A stretch of 64,000 bases of DNA from Chrysomallon squamiferum (Eukaryota; Mollusca; Gastropoda; Neomphalida; Peltospiridae). This document shows positions 1 through 18,716 of the stretch, in pieces; position 1 is the stretch's first letter; every line of letters starts with the position of its first letter. The DNA lies in assembly GCA_012295275.1 (NCBI GenBank), contig CM022670.1, positions 8,555,506 to 8,619,505 on the forward strand, given 5' to 3'. The translations under genes were made by a program, and so were the position numbers. Under the pieces are notes generated by a model. It searched no databases. It had not been told where the DNA came from and saw only the letters and a program-made list of their open reading frames with translations.

Positions 1-570
1 TGTAGAGACAAACAAACACACACACGCACGCACGCACACACGCGCAAATCTTTGTCTCGCTTAGTCTTATGGACAGGGTTGCCCGCCACAGATGAATATG
101 AATATTCATAAGCTGATTAAAATTCATAAGACATCAGCCAGTCTTTTTGTGTGTACAGCCAACAATTTGTGTCAGTATAAAATTATTATAATTAAATATA
201 TTATAATTACATGAATATATTATAATTATACAAATATGATATTTATAATTTTGTATATATTAAATTGTTTAGAAATAGAATACAATGATTAAATAATTTA
301 TTATAATAATTTTAATATAATATTTATAATAAAATTTATATGACAATCACATTATATTAAATACATATTATACTACAATTAAATAAATAGTATTCTTGAA
401 CGAAATAGTATATTCTATTTTGATAAATATTAAATATAAAACTTATAACTGTATAAGTATTACAATTAAATACATTATAATTTGAACTATTTATTTTTTT
501 ATTTTTTTAAGAGATACATAACAACTTTATAAATATCCTATTATAACTACATACATATTGCGTTACTCAC
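1..570. other. AT-rich non-coding stretch, probable intron
   Basis: The first 60 bases hold a short CA/CG-rich simple repeat. The rest is very AT-rich, with many TATAAT- and TTAATA-like words and no coding exon that I can support. Because a splice donor of the minus-strand EF-hand exon lies at 565-570, this stretch is probably the start of that gene's first coding intron. Confidence 0.5.
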
Positions 571-717
571 TTTGACCCCTGCAGCTGACAAATTAAAATT
601 AAGGTTTGTACACATCGCTTCAAATTCGTGTAAATCCAGAGCGCCATTTCCATCTAAGTCTATTCTCAGAAAAGCAGCAGTGTATGCAGTTCGTTCTTCT
701 TGACTCAAATGTGACAT
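571..717 (-). CDS. EF-hand calcium-binding protein, first coding exon (partial gene)
   Basis: This is a 49-codon exon that begins at the ATG at 715-717 and ends exactly at a GTGAGT splice donor (565-570) in phase 0. Its peptide opens MSHLSQEE, which resembles the lead-in helix of calmodulin-like proteins. It contains one EF-hand loop, DLDGNGALDLHE, with Asp, Asp, Asn and Glu in the calcium-ligand positions. Remaining exons would lie to the left of the window, so length and domain number are unknown. A TATA-like box lies about 130 bases upstream. The family is clear at the EF-hand level. Which one (calmodulin-like, troponin C-like or other) cannot be told from one exon. Confidence 0.75.
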
Positions 718-845
718 GTTTTACTCCTTTCGCCCAGAAAACAAACGTATACAAGAAAGTAAATAAGAAGTCAGTTCAACGCATACACAATACAGCACTT
801 GTATCCCTTTTAGCGAAAACCTACAGCTCGGCGTCCGGGTATATA

Positions 846-853
846 TATTTATA
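846..853 (-). promoter_or_regulatory. TATA-like box of the EF-hand gene
   Basis: The minus strand reads TATAAATA here, followed by more TATA, about 130 bases before the ATG at 717. The spacing would allow a 5' UTR of roughly 100 bases. It is a sequence match only, in AT-rich DNA, so chance is possible. Confidence 0.35.
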
Positions 854-1362
854 TCTTATGTTCACTCAATTTAAATGCAGAGAAAAAAATACCAGGTCCC
901 ACAAAACTTGAGTTAGTAAAATGTCAGCAGATAAAATTACTATAAATCAAACCCGGATACGAGTTATTCACTGTGGAATTACTGTTGTTATTATTATTTT
1001 AAATGTTATATATATTTTTAAGTGTGTTTTATTCAGCTGATTAAATTAATGTGTGATAAATGTGTATCATATATGCAGAGGAACTATTTACTGCGATCAG
1101 AACAGGAAGAAGACAAAAATACAAAAGCAAAACAATATTTAAAAAAGAAAGAAAAACGCGACAAAAGCCTTGTGGACAGTCTAATGACAAATAGCGGGGT
1201 TTTCAATCGAATCGCTTGCTCATGCTTGCTGTATTTCACAACTGAGGTCATTTCTTGGTTTTCACATGACAGTGTGCAGTCAGTCACACGTGACTCTTCG
1301 TGAAATTATGAGATGAGGAATGTGCTACCCTCCACCACCCTCTTTCTCTTTTTCTTTTAGAG

Positions 1363-1365
<3 letters not shown>

Positions 1366-1441
<76 letters not shown>
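1366..1441. repeat. (CT)n microsatellite
   Basis: About 38 uninterrupted CT units. Apparent open frames across it (Ser/Leu runs) are artefacts of the repeat. Confidence 0.95.
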
Positions 1442-1445
<4 letters not shown>

Positions 1446-1903
1446 TTTCAAAATAAAGTAACTTGCTACTTAGTAACAATGGTAATTGTTAAATGTAGAA
1501 AAGCGTCATCAGACACCCCTCTATTACTCAGCAGATTTACGTCCTTGTTAACAAACAAACACGACACTGACGTGTTACAGGTCGCTGGATTGTTTACTCT
1601 CATACTTTGGTGTAAAATCGTCTACTCTCTTGCTGTTAATTAACAAAATGCTTTACCCTCTTGCTGTTAATTAACAAAACACTTTTTTAACTTTGTTGTT
1701 ATTTTTCCTTTCTTTGTTTTTCTTTTTCTTCCCTCTTTTTTTTTATTTTTTTTATTTTGTCTTTCTTCCTTCCTTCTTATCTTATTTCCTTCGATCTATT
1801 ATTCTTTTTTCTTTTTTTTTTTTTTATTATTATTTCATTTTTCTCCGTGTAATACAGTCATTAAAAGAAACCAAATCAACACATAATACAGAATTTAGAA
1901 ACT

Positions 1904-9697
<7,794 letters not shown>

Positions 9698-9734
9698 TTT
9701 CGTCAGTAACAATATTCAACGAACGACTGACAGA

Positions 9735-9742
9735 CTTAAATA
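9735..9742 (-). promoter_or_regulatory. TATTTAAG TATA-like element of the multi-module gene
   Basis: TATTTAAG on the minus strand, about 40 bases before the ATG. It is conserved in position and sequence in front of the signal exons at 12.6, 21.4, 25.4 and 29.3 kb, which supports a core-promoter role. Confidence 0.5.
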
Positions 9743-10111
9743 CTTATTTCCATTAATTAACTTTTATCATTTCCAAAAAGTCAAACAAAATTTAATAAAA
9801 ATGTATCTGTATCATCATATCAGTCCATATCATAGTAAATTTTATTAAATCCTTTTTCCACCCCATTAATTAAAAGACGAATCAGTGTGCTATCTACTGT
9901 TTGTAAATTTTTTCATAATTAAAATGAATAGAGTGATATTAAGTTTTGTACGTAGAAATATTTTTATAAAACTATTATCAATTTTCCATCCATTAATTGA
10001 AACGAAAGTAATAACCGTTATATTCAATAACTTTTGCATTACACATTTATTCTTATTTGTTTGTTCGTTTGTTTGTTTGTTAGTTTGTTTGTTTGTTTAT
10101 TTATTTATTTA

Positions 10112-10159
<48 letters not shown>

Positions 10160-10347
10160 GAACCTTTTTAAAACGAAAGACATTCCCGAAAAAGAAACAA
10201 GGTACGTTTTAAATTACTTCTCTTGTTTTTATATCCGCTTCACAAAAACAAGTTCAGTGTGTACATGTTCAGTACAGTACAGTTTGACGCAGTTTCATTT
10301 TGACCTTTTCTAAAATGTACCCGTATGCATGTGTTGTAGGTTAGTTT

Positions 10348-10457
<110 letters not shown>

Positions 10458-10488
10458 AATATTAAATAGTAACTGATATGTTTTCTAG

Positions 10489-10672
10489 ATGGGAACATCT
10501 GAGAAACCGCTTTAGGACAATGGACAAAGATGGCGACGGTTTTGTAACGGCGGACAATTTTTATCAGGACACGATATGAAGATGATTTGAAATTGCTCTG
10601 GAAGAAGACATTTCTTAGGAGAAAACTGACTTGAACGACTACTTGGCTTTTAACAAATTGATTAGTGATTGA
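10489..10672 (+). pseudogene. Degraded EF-hand exon(s) on the plus strand
   Basis: After a TTTTCTAG acceptor the plus strand reads WEHLRNRF then an EF-hand loop MDKDGDGFVTADNF, ending in TGA at 10577-10579. Related sequence resumes in two other frames: EDDLKLLWKK from about 10578, then TDLNDYLAFNKLISD and a stop at 10670-10672. The order resembles the EF-hand, linker and tail of an invertebrate EF-hand protein, and at least two frame changes break it. I infer a pseudogene fragment. It is not obviously a copy of the EF-hand exon at 571-717. It lies between two minus-strand EGF/ShKT genes. Confidence 0.6.
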
Positions 10673-10752
10673 AGTAGCAAATGCCGACATGAAATCAGGC
10701 ATTACAGAGATTTTTAATCATTCCAGATGATATTAGATTTTTATTTTAAAGA

Positions 10753-10754
<2 letters not shown>

Positions 10755-10808
<54 letters not shown>
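10755..10808. repeat. (GT)n microsatellite
   Basis: About 27 GT units in the intergenic stretch downstream of the single-module gene at 11.0-12.6 kb. Confidence 0.95.
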
Positions 10809-10811
<3 letters not shown>

Positions 10812-11032
10812 TAGATATTTGTGGACATGGAAAAAAAAAAGGTCTTTCTTCATTTTTTTTATTCTTTCTTTCTCTTTTCCTTCCTTCCTTCCTTCTTTAA
10901 CTTTCTTTCTTTCTTTCTTATTTTCATCGATCGTTCAGTTTTATTTCGGTTATAATTATTTTTATTATTACTTTATTATATGCCATATGTTTTAATAATA
11001 AAGAATTAAAAAAATATTAAAGTTAGATGAGC

Positions 11033-11038
11033 TTTATT
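11033..11038 (-). terminator. AATAAA overlapping tandem stop codons
   Basis: The minus strand reads AGTTAATAAAGC: TAA at 11037-11039 and a second TAA at 11034-11036, with AATAAA spanning both. Confidence 0.6.
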
Positions 11039-12632
11039 AACTGTCTTCGCAGCGGTCACACTGATGTGAACACATGAAGTTTGTCATCTTAATCATACAA
11101 ATGAGTGTCTTGCTAAACTTTGTACACTTGTTATAGTCAGGTACTGTACAGTTAACTGAAATAATAATAATAATAAAAATGGTAATAATAATAACAATAA
11201 CAATAACAACAATAATAACAACAACGTTAATAATAATAACAATAATAGTAGTAGTAGTAATAATAATATAGTAATATTAACAGTAATAATAATAATAGTA
11301 ATAATAATGATGACGATCATGATGACAATAATACTATAGTAGTCGTAGCAGTATTGGTAATAATGATGATGATAATGCTGCTGCTATTAATGATGATGGT
11401 GATGATAATAACATTACTACTACTACTAATAATAAAATAGTAACCGTAGTAGGAAGGGTAAAAGCAATTATGATAGTATTATTGATGATGAAGATGATAA
11501 TGATAATGATAAAAATAATTAATTCAATAACAGCTGAGAACTAACAGATCAACTGAAAATGAACTAAACACAAAGTAAAGTACTTATACTGATAAATATT
11601 TTTTTTTTATAATGTTTCTCACAAATAAAAATGAACGTTTCAGAAAATAGAGATGATAACCTTTGTCACATTTTTCGCCAAAGTACCAGCGCGGACAGTA
11701 ACACGTGCAGGATCCGCGAACATGCAACTGATAGTTCTCACAAAGCTGACATCCTGCAATAAACAGTTAAGAATAAATGTAATTTAAGAAAAACCAGAGA
11801 AAAACAATAATAGCCAAACTTTTACATGAAACAGAAAACGAACAAACATGACTATTTAGTGACGTAAATATTTTTCGTTACAGCGATAAAAGTGACAAAC
11901 GTGTGTACTAGAAAGGAAACCTGCTCCAGGCACTGAAAACTTTTTGGACTAGTTTCGGATAAATGTTTGGAAACGGAAAAAAAAAAAATGTAAACTTTTT
12001 TAAGAAAGCAACAATGTAATTAGCCAGCAAATACACGTCATGAGATTTAAAAACTTACTTTCTTCACATCTTTCTCCCGTGAAGCCAGGATAACACCGAC
12101 ATTTACAGGTAGTTGTGTTTAGTCTGCCATAGTTTTTACACGTCTTTTTGAACTCTGAACAAAAAAAAAAAAAAAAAAAAATGTAATAGTAACTTGTATA
12201 ATATCTGTATAAAAAGGTTGCTCAGTAACCAATGGTAATCATAGCTTCCCACGAAGAACGCCGTTCTTTGTCTTTCGTCGTTTTTCCGTGCATTTATTTT
12301 TGGCACTGGCATTGGCAGGCATGTGTTTAAGACTGAATGTTCTTTGTCCAATGTACGTCTGATTACACTCTGCACATAGACAGTATTCGGGAAAGCTCTG
12401 GCACAGGAGGACAATGTCCAGTCACGACCTCACAAACCCCGACCACAGATTCCGATCCCGATACTCGAACGTATGGTGCATATGTTTGCAAAGAATATTT
12501 TGGTTTACATTTGCAAATAAAAAATGTAAGTAAATTACCTGAAGGCTGAGTTTCGCTGTCTGTTATAGTCAGCGCAACAAAAGAAGCCAGGAGAAGACAA
12601 ACTTTTAAAACAACGTTCATCTTCATCTTCAT
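11037..12632 (-). CDS. Secreted single-module EGF-EGF-ShKT protein (133 residues)
   Basis: Four exons: 12632-12539 (signal peptide, start MKMKMNVVLKVCLLLASF), 12154-12059 (EGF-like a), 11753-11661 (EGF-like b) and 11155-11037 (ShKT-like c with TAA). Lengths sum to 402 bases and all phases fit. The start is the most upstream of three in-frame Met codons separated by Lys. EGF a has lost its first cysteine: the usual D-C after the splice is Glu-Phe here, leaving five cysteines and an odd total in the mature protein. EGF b has CTCYC and six cysteines. The ShKT exon has six and ends CSHQCDRCEDS. A second in-frame TAA follows the first. Function unknown; extracellular by inference. Confidence 0.8.
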
Positions 12633-12663
12633 CAGTGATAGTTTTCAACGAATGGCTGGGAGA

Positions 12664-12671
12664 CTTAAATA
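12664..12671 (-). promoter_or_regulatory. TATTTAAG TATA-like element
   Basis: Same element and spacing (about 30-40 bases before the ATG at 12632) as in the paralogues. GGGAAAGAA-like sequence precedes it in this copy and in the 19-31 kb copies. Confidence 0.5.
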
Positions 12672-14339
12672 GTTCTTTCCCTTAATTAACTGTTATCATT
12701 TCAAACAAATCTGACAAAAATTAATATTATATTTATCGGTATCATGGTATCAGTACACATCACAATAAATGTTATTGTTTTCTTTTTTACTCTCATTAAC
12801 TGAAAGACAAAGAAAGGGGCTACTGTTTGTTAATCTGTGTGTAAACTTTCTCGTAATTTGTGTAGCGATATTAATTGAAACACATAGAAATACTGATTTG
12901 AAACTAATATTGGTTTCCAACCATTTGTGTTAGCCAAAGTGAAAGTAATAACCATTTTATAAAAACAACTTTTGTGTCCCATATTGTCTCTGTATTTCAG
13001 TGACGTACATATTCATATTATATTAATATATGTTTGTTTGTATATGTAAAATATAAAATATTTATAATTAAAATAATAATTTTTACGTATTTTGCTCTGT
13101 GCGTGTTACATGACAACAAAAACAACAAAAACAACGAAGATCAATAATAATATAGTGGTTGATGTTATATCTAAATCATCAGATTTGTTAATCATAATTT
13201 TATGTTTTGTTGAAATACCAGATTTATTTTTCATTTAACAAATAAACAAAGACTACTTATAAAAACTGATTCACGTTTTAATAGATTTTTCTTTATCGCT
13301 ATTGCGTTTCGTAAATCATTGCATATAAACTGCGTTAATAAGAATCAGTAAATGAAACAAAATATTATAATATTAAATGTAAACATGGCTGAAATAGTTG
13401 TTATGAAAATTTTAACACAAGTCAATTGTCAGTGATTTAACTATGATTTATAAAGAACTGTAAAAAATGTAGATGATTATAATGTAAAGTAATAGTTTTC
13501 AAATATTTTGTCACATAATTATTTTGTTGTTATATTTGTTATGAGTTCTGATGGTTTGCTATCGCTCTAACCAAATAAAACAGTAACTCTCAGGTATAAA
13601 AAATATTATTAGAATAGCCACACTTTGGTATTAATGTTAGTCTAAACCAGGACCAGCTTCTAAAGACTTGGAAACATGTAATAATGTACACATCTTTCAT
13701 TCTGTCACTGCTCAAACGTCTCATTCTGAATATACATATACATACTAGTAAGCCTCTGTCTCTCTTTCTCTAACGATGCATGACACATCTCGAATACAAA
13801 AATAAAAAATAAAAACAGCTGTTAAACAGAGAAGACAGATTTCGAGTATTACCTTGGTTTCATTTGATTTCTTTAGAATTCAGTTTTACGTTTTATAAGA
13901 ATTAGTAAGACTATATTGCTGATACCCAGTTCTGTTAGATTCTATCATTCAAAACTAGAGTGGTACCTGTCTTTAGCGGCCCCCGAGTCAAGGGCCTTAC
14001 TCCCTTTTTTTTATTTTTTTAAATTATTATAACATTGCTAAAGCGGACAGTTATATCATTTTCGATTTGTTTTCTCGAAAATTTATAATTTTGTTTGTAC
14101 TGCACCTTTATACGATATGTTTTAAAGATGGCATCTCCCATTTCATGCACTGCATAACGTATATTTTTGTTGAATCACAACAGCCCGCCAAACCGTGCGA
14201 GCTGAAACCATTTGATGCATAATTTTGATCATTCAAACATTAAACATCATTCCATCATCTTAGCAGTAGTTTTGAAATCGAAAAGACTGTAAAAGGCTGG
14301 AACAAATTGGAGCTCTAATTAGGTTTCAGACGCCATATT
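12672..14339. other. Intergenic region, partly paralogous to 34.5-35.5 kb
   Basis: No exon is supported. From about 13,250 to 13,960 the order of many short words matches 34,550-35,480. Examples are AAATATTATAATATT, CTGAAATAGTTG, AAACAGTAACTCTCAGGTAT, CATACTAGTAAGCCTCTGTC and TAAGAATTAGTAAG. This indicates an old duplicated segment upstream of two family members. Confidence 0.55.
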
Positions 14340-14617
14340 TTATAAATATTCCTTACGCTTATCACAAGTTTTATAACGTGCGCAATATTTACATCCATCA
14401 GTGAACTCGATATATTTGCAATTGTATTTGACGAGAAAGCCGTGATGCTCGCTACGACAGTGTCCACGCCACGATGATTTACGTTTATTATGGGTTCTCG
14501 TGTGATGGATAGTAAGTATGTTAAAAAACAAATTGTCTATAATTTTTGTCGATCCTGAAATGTAGGGACACTTCTGGTCAGCCTCACAGGTGTCCGAACA
14601 AGACAGGTACCGCTGTA
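14340..14617 (-). CDS. Possible cysteine-rich ShKT-like exon
   Basis: An open frame runs from a candidate acceptor (AATTCCAG, 14618-14625) to TAA at 14340-14342. It encodes about 90 residues with ten cysteines. The second half has a Trp, then GHC, then a Phe-Leu segment, then Cys, and finally CKYC. This resembles the W-x-x-G-x-C ... C-x-x-C spacing of ShKT domains. The first half has CSDTCEADQKC. I find no signal-peptide exon for it within the next 700 bases upstream. It may be a terminal exon, a decayed gene or a chance frame. It is not a close copy of the exon c type found in the neighbouring genes. Confidence 0.35.
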
Positions 14618-14957
14618 CTGGAATTGAGGAGTGGAGTAAAAGATTTTTATTTAAATGAAATTCATTCGTATTATACATTGTTCATTATTTGCTTGTAGAA
14701 TTCTGTCTAACAATAAGCAGAAATAAGGGAATATACAAACAAAATACAACAAATAGTAGCAGCAGTATGAGTAGTAGTAGTAAAAGTACTAGCAGTAGCA
14801 GAGTAGACTGACCACCAAGACAACGCTACGAAAAATTGTTCGGTAACCGAGAGGAATCATCGGCGTGCATTTATGTATTTAGGTATGGAAATTATCTGTC
14901 TTTTCCCCATTTGATTAGACTTTGCACATAAACAAAATTCGAGAATGAACTGGAACA

Positions 14958-15000
<43 letters not shown>

Positions 15001-15390
15001 ATAAATACATACATATATACATACACACATACATACAAATATATCTAATTTAATTTAATTTTAAGGTGGAATGTATTAAATCTAAGTTTGTTTTATTTTA
15101 TTTCAGTTTTTGTTATTGCTAATTAGCAGGCTAACATATATATATATATTAATTTCTTTTCTTTCTTCTTTCTTTCATTATTGTTTAATTTCTTAGCCTG
15201 TTACTTGCTTTATTTTTTTTTTTATTTCGTTCCGGATTCCTTATTCCCTTGTTTCTCTATTTTTATTGTTGAGTTATTATTTTTTGTTTCTTTCAGTTTC
15301 TCCCTGTTTTATAATCATTAAAAGAAATCAAATCAACATTCTCTACCTATCAATTATAAAGACATAAAAGTTTCTAATTTTACATCGGCT

Positions 15391-16250
15391 TTAATCACTG
15401 GCTGGACACAGGCCACACAGATGTGGACACTCTAATTTTCCCATGTCCATCCGAGCAAATTGTGTCTTTGTAATCCACGTTACACGCGATACGGTCATGT
15501 ACTGAACAGTCCCCTGAAATACAACAACAACAGTAATAATAATAATAATAATAAATTCAGTGATGATAATGATAACAACAACAACAACAACAACAACAAC
15601 AATAATAATAATAATAGTAATAATAAATTCATTGAGGATAATGAAAATAACAATAATAATACTAATAATAGTAATAATAACAATTAAATAAAAACATACA
15701 TACATACGTATACATGTTTACACATACACACATATCTTCATATACACACAAAAACAAAATTAAAGGAACTAAAAATATAATAGTTGTAGTACTAGTTATA
15801 AATTTGAGAGTAATAATGAACATTGTTGGTGATGATGATGATTATGATGATGATGATTATAATGATGATGATTATAATAATAATAAATTCAATAAAAACT
15901 GAGAACTGACATACGTAATTTAGACATTGAACAATTTTGATGGCAGTTTCTGGGAAATGTTTAGAAAGGGAAACAGCACAGAGTTAAATAAATAAAACTA
16001 CGAAATATATATATATATTTAAAAGAAAATTTAGTAAATAAACGTTTTGTGATATAAAAACTCACTTTATTCGCATCCTTCTCCCTCGAAGCCAGCCATA
16101 CAGTCACATTCACAGGTGACCACGTTTAGCATGCCGAAGTTTTCACACGTCTTTGTGCACACTGAAATCGTATCAAATAGTAACTTAAATATATAAAAAT
16201 AAAATCAAAATTAACAAGACAAAGCCTAATAAATAAAACAAATTAATAAA

Positions 16251-16300
<50 letters not shown>

Positions 16301-16673
16301 TACTTCTACTACTACTACTACTAATAATAATGATGATAATAAATAAATAGATAAATAAATAATCGCAGTAAAAATCCGAGAGTATAGCGACAGTTTACAA
16401 CCGACAGATGAATTACTAACCACAGGCAACATGATCTAGCCTGCTGCAAATAAACTAAGCACAAACTAAACTACTGATACAGATGTCACCGCTTTTAAGA
16501 TCTCTCTTACATATCAAATAATTATGAATGTTTAAGAATGTAAAAAATAAATAAAAGAATTAAAATTTTCCACATCTGTCGACGTAGTAAAAAGGGCAGA
16601 CAGTAACATTTGCAGGTCCCACCAACGTGCAAACCACCAACCTGCAAACCACCATTTTCACAAGGTTCACACT
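15391..16673 (-). pseudogene. Scrambled EGF/ShKT pseudogene
   Basis: Three module pieces occur in the order b, a, c (5' to 3'), not a, b, c. Piece b (about 16673-16569) has a 15-base internal duplication, a +1 shift after the Cys-Leu-Pro codons and no donor. Piece a (16161-16066) keeps acceptor and donor but its last full codon is TAA (16067-16069), making AATAAA right at the donor. Piece c (15513-15391) is one base too long at an AAAA run, so the CPHLCGLC end lies in a different frame from the start. No signal exon is seen. At the c end GATTAAAG replaces the usual GAATAAAG. Together these lesions make a working gene unlikely. Confidence 0.75.
16252..16325. repeat. (CTA)n microsatellite
   Basis: About 23 mostly perfect ACT/CTA units beside the pseudogene's exon a. 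Open frames through it are artefacts. Confidence 0.9.
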
Positions 16674-17204
16674 CTGCGATAAATAAATAAGAATAACAGT
16701 AGTTTAAGAAAGAAAAAATATATGACGAACATGAACACTATTTTAGCAGTGAGCGTTCTCCTAACTTGTTAGTACAGATATATTTGAACAGTGTCAGTGA
16801 CAGAGAAGATAAAATAGAAATGTTAATTTCATAAGTTTATTTGTTGTTAGAACGGGAGAAAATGAGCAGTTTTTATTTTATACACTTCTTGACATTTTAA
16901 ATCTGATTTTTGTTTTATTCAGTTATCAGTATTAATCAAACTCTGATGTTAAATCTTTTAATTTTTGTGTTAACTGACAGTTTAAAACTAAAAAAAAAAA
17001 ATTGTTTTCTTTCGTTAGCATTTTCATATTTCTTAGCATATTACTTCCTTTAATTCTTTTTCATTCCTTCTTGCTTCTTGCTTTTTTCTTTGTTATTACC
17101 GCTCTATCTATTTCTTTCATTGTTTCCCTGTTACATAATCATTAAGTTAACACTCTGCATTATGTAATTATAAAAAATTACAAAATGTTAAATATATATC
17201 AGCT

Positions 17205-17326
17205 TTATTCATTGTCTGGACACTGGCCAAACAGATGTGGACAGACAATTTTGGTAACAGGAATCGAACAAACCCCTTTTTTGTTTTTCGGCAAACACAT
17301 GTAAACATCAGGTACGGTACAGTTCA
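17205..17326 (-). pseudogene. Orphan ShKT-like terminal exon
   Basis: This is a complete exon c: acceptor TTTCAG, six-cysteine spacing and PDNE followed by TAA inside AATAAA. The usual CPHLCGQC reads CPHLFGQC, so one cysteine is lost. The intron upstream matches that of the 31.5 kb copy until about 17,735. It then jumps directly to sequence that in full units lies upstream of the signal exon. Exons b, a and the signal exon are therefore deleted and the exon has no gene of its own. Confidence 0.7.
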
Positions 17327-17380
17327 CTGAAATATAATAATAATAATAATACCGATGATAATAATAACTACTACTACAAC

Positions 17381-17594
17381 AACAACATCAAAAGTAATAG
17401 TAATAATTTGTGGCGGTATAGTGACAACCCATCATATGGTTAACTCATTTTATTTTCGGTTTTTGACATTACTGAAAGCCACATGTTATTTTCAATTAAG
17501 AATTCAGTTTAGAAAAGAGCTTTTTCATTTTTCAGACGAGAATATAAACTGAGAAAATTACACTTAAAGTTTTACTATGTAAAGCAGTAGTGGT
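17381..17594 (+). repeat. Inverted-repeat arm, plus copy, truncated unit
   Basis: Begins with AACATCAAAAGTAATAGTAA and a TTTGTGGCGG motif. It is related to the reverse complement of 18218-18448 and lies just upstream of the orphan ShKT exon. Confidence 0.6.
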
Positions 17595-17966
17595 TTCGTT
17601 ATTCTTTAACCGTTTTAACCATCTTGAATACATGAAAATAAAGCAAGAAACAGTTAGTTTATAATACCAAGAAAAAACTAAAGTGTTTCCAACGTCTAAA
17701 AATCTTTATGCTAACAAATATGAAAGACTAAAGTGTATGTAAATTTATTCTAATTATATGGTGGTATAAAGTGATAAACGTAGAAATATTTATTTAAAAC
17801 GGTTATCAGTTTTTTCTCCATTTGTGTTCATTGTAAAGTGAAAGTTACAACAGCTTTATTTAATAACCTTTTTACCCAAGTTCTCTCTGGAGAATATATT
17901 CATATTATTCACAATAATAATAATAATAAGAGATAATAATAAAAAAAATTAATATTAATAATTAAA

Positions 17967-18024
<58 letters not shown>

Positions 18025-18217
18025 GTAATAAAACTATAAAGAACACAGACAATAATGATTCAGTCGTGTAGTTTTGTGTCTTAATCTGCCGATTTGTTAA
18101 TGATAATTTTATGTTGTACAGAAACTGTTGGCCGTGAAGAAATGGAAAGTCAAAGCAAGTACAGTAAAATTTTCTCTTCTTGGGTCGTCTACGATATTGT
18201 AGTCCAAGTCTGATCGT

Positions 18218-18448
18218 ATCATTACTGTTTTACATAAAGAAACTTTAAATGCGATTTTCTCAGTTCATGTTTTCTGTAATATTTTCTTTTCTACTTGGAA
18301 ATTTTAAATAATTAAAAATGATTTTAATTGGTACTAACCTGTAGCTTTCAATAATGTCGGAAAACCAAGGATAAAATTTGTGAGCATGTGATTGGTTTTC
18401 CTAGACCGCCGCAAATTATTACTATTAATTTTGATGTTGTTGTTGTTG
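18218..18448 (-). repeat. Inverted-repeat arm, minus copy, truncated unit
   Basis: The minus strand reads AATTTGCGGCGGTCTAGG and ends CATTTAAAGTTTC...GTAATGAT, the same order as the plus copies. It lies in the spacer just before the CT/GT array. Confidence 0.6.
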
Positions 18449-18574
18449 TGTTGTTGTTGTTGTGTTGTTGTTGTTGTTATTGTTGCTGTTATCATTATCA
18501 TTACACGCTTTCTGACACTATACGTAATATCTTTTAAATAGCATAAGTGAACTAAATTGTCCATACTTCACACG

Positions 18575-18716
<142 letters not shown>

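Larger units (their letters stand above)
718..1903. other. Intergenic stretch between the EF-hand gene and the EGF/ShKT gene
   Basis: Apart from the TATA-like box and the CT array it holds pyrimidine-rich and T-rich tracts (about 1690-1850) and a near-perfect direct repeat of 'CTTGCTGTTAATTAACAAAA' at about 1630 and 1660. I see no supportable exon. Confidence 0.5.

Noticed and set aside
1320-1643. Open frame of Ser-Leu repeats, and similar Arg-Glu, Thr-His or Cys-Val frames over all CT and GT arrays
   Set aside because: They follow from dinucleotide repeats being open in all frames. No splice context or domain.
12337-12549. Plus-strand frame overlapping the signal exon region at 12.5 kb
   Set aside because: It lies antisense to an intron and the signal exon of a well-supported minus-strand gene, with no domain.
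15460-15687. Poly-Asn open frame on the plus strand (also 32145-32372)
   Set aside because: It reads through TAA/AAC repeats in the reverse-complement frame next to the pseudogene's ShKT exon.
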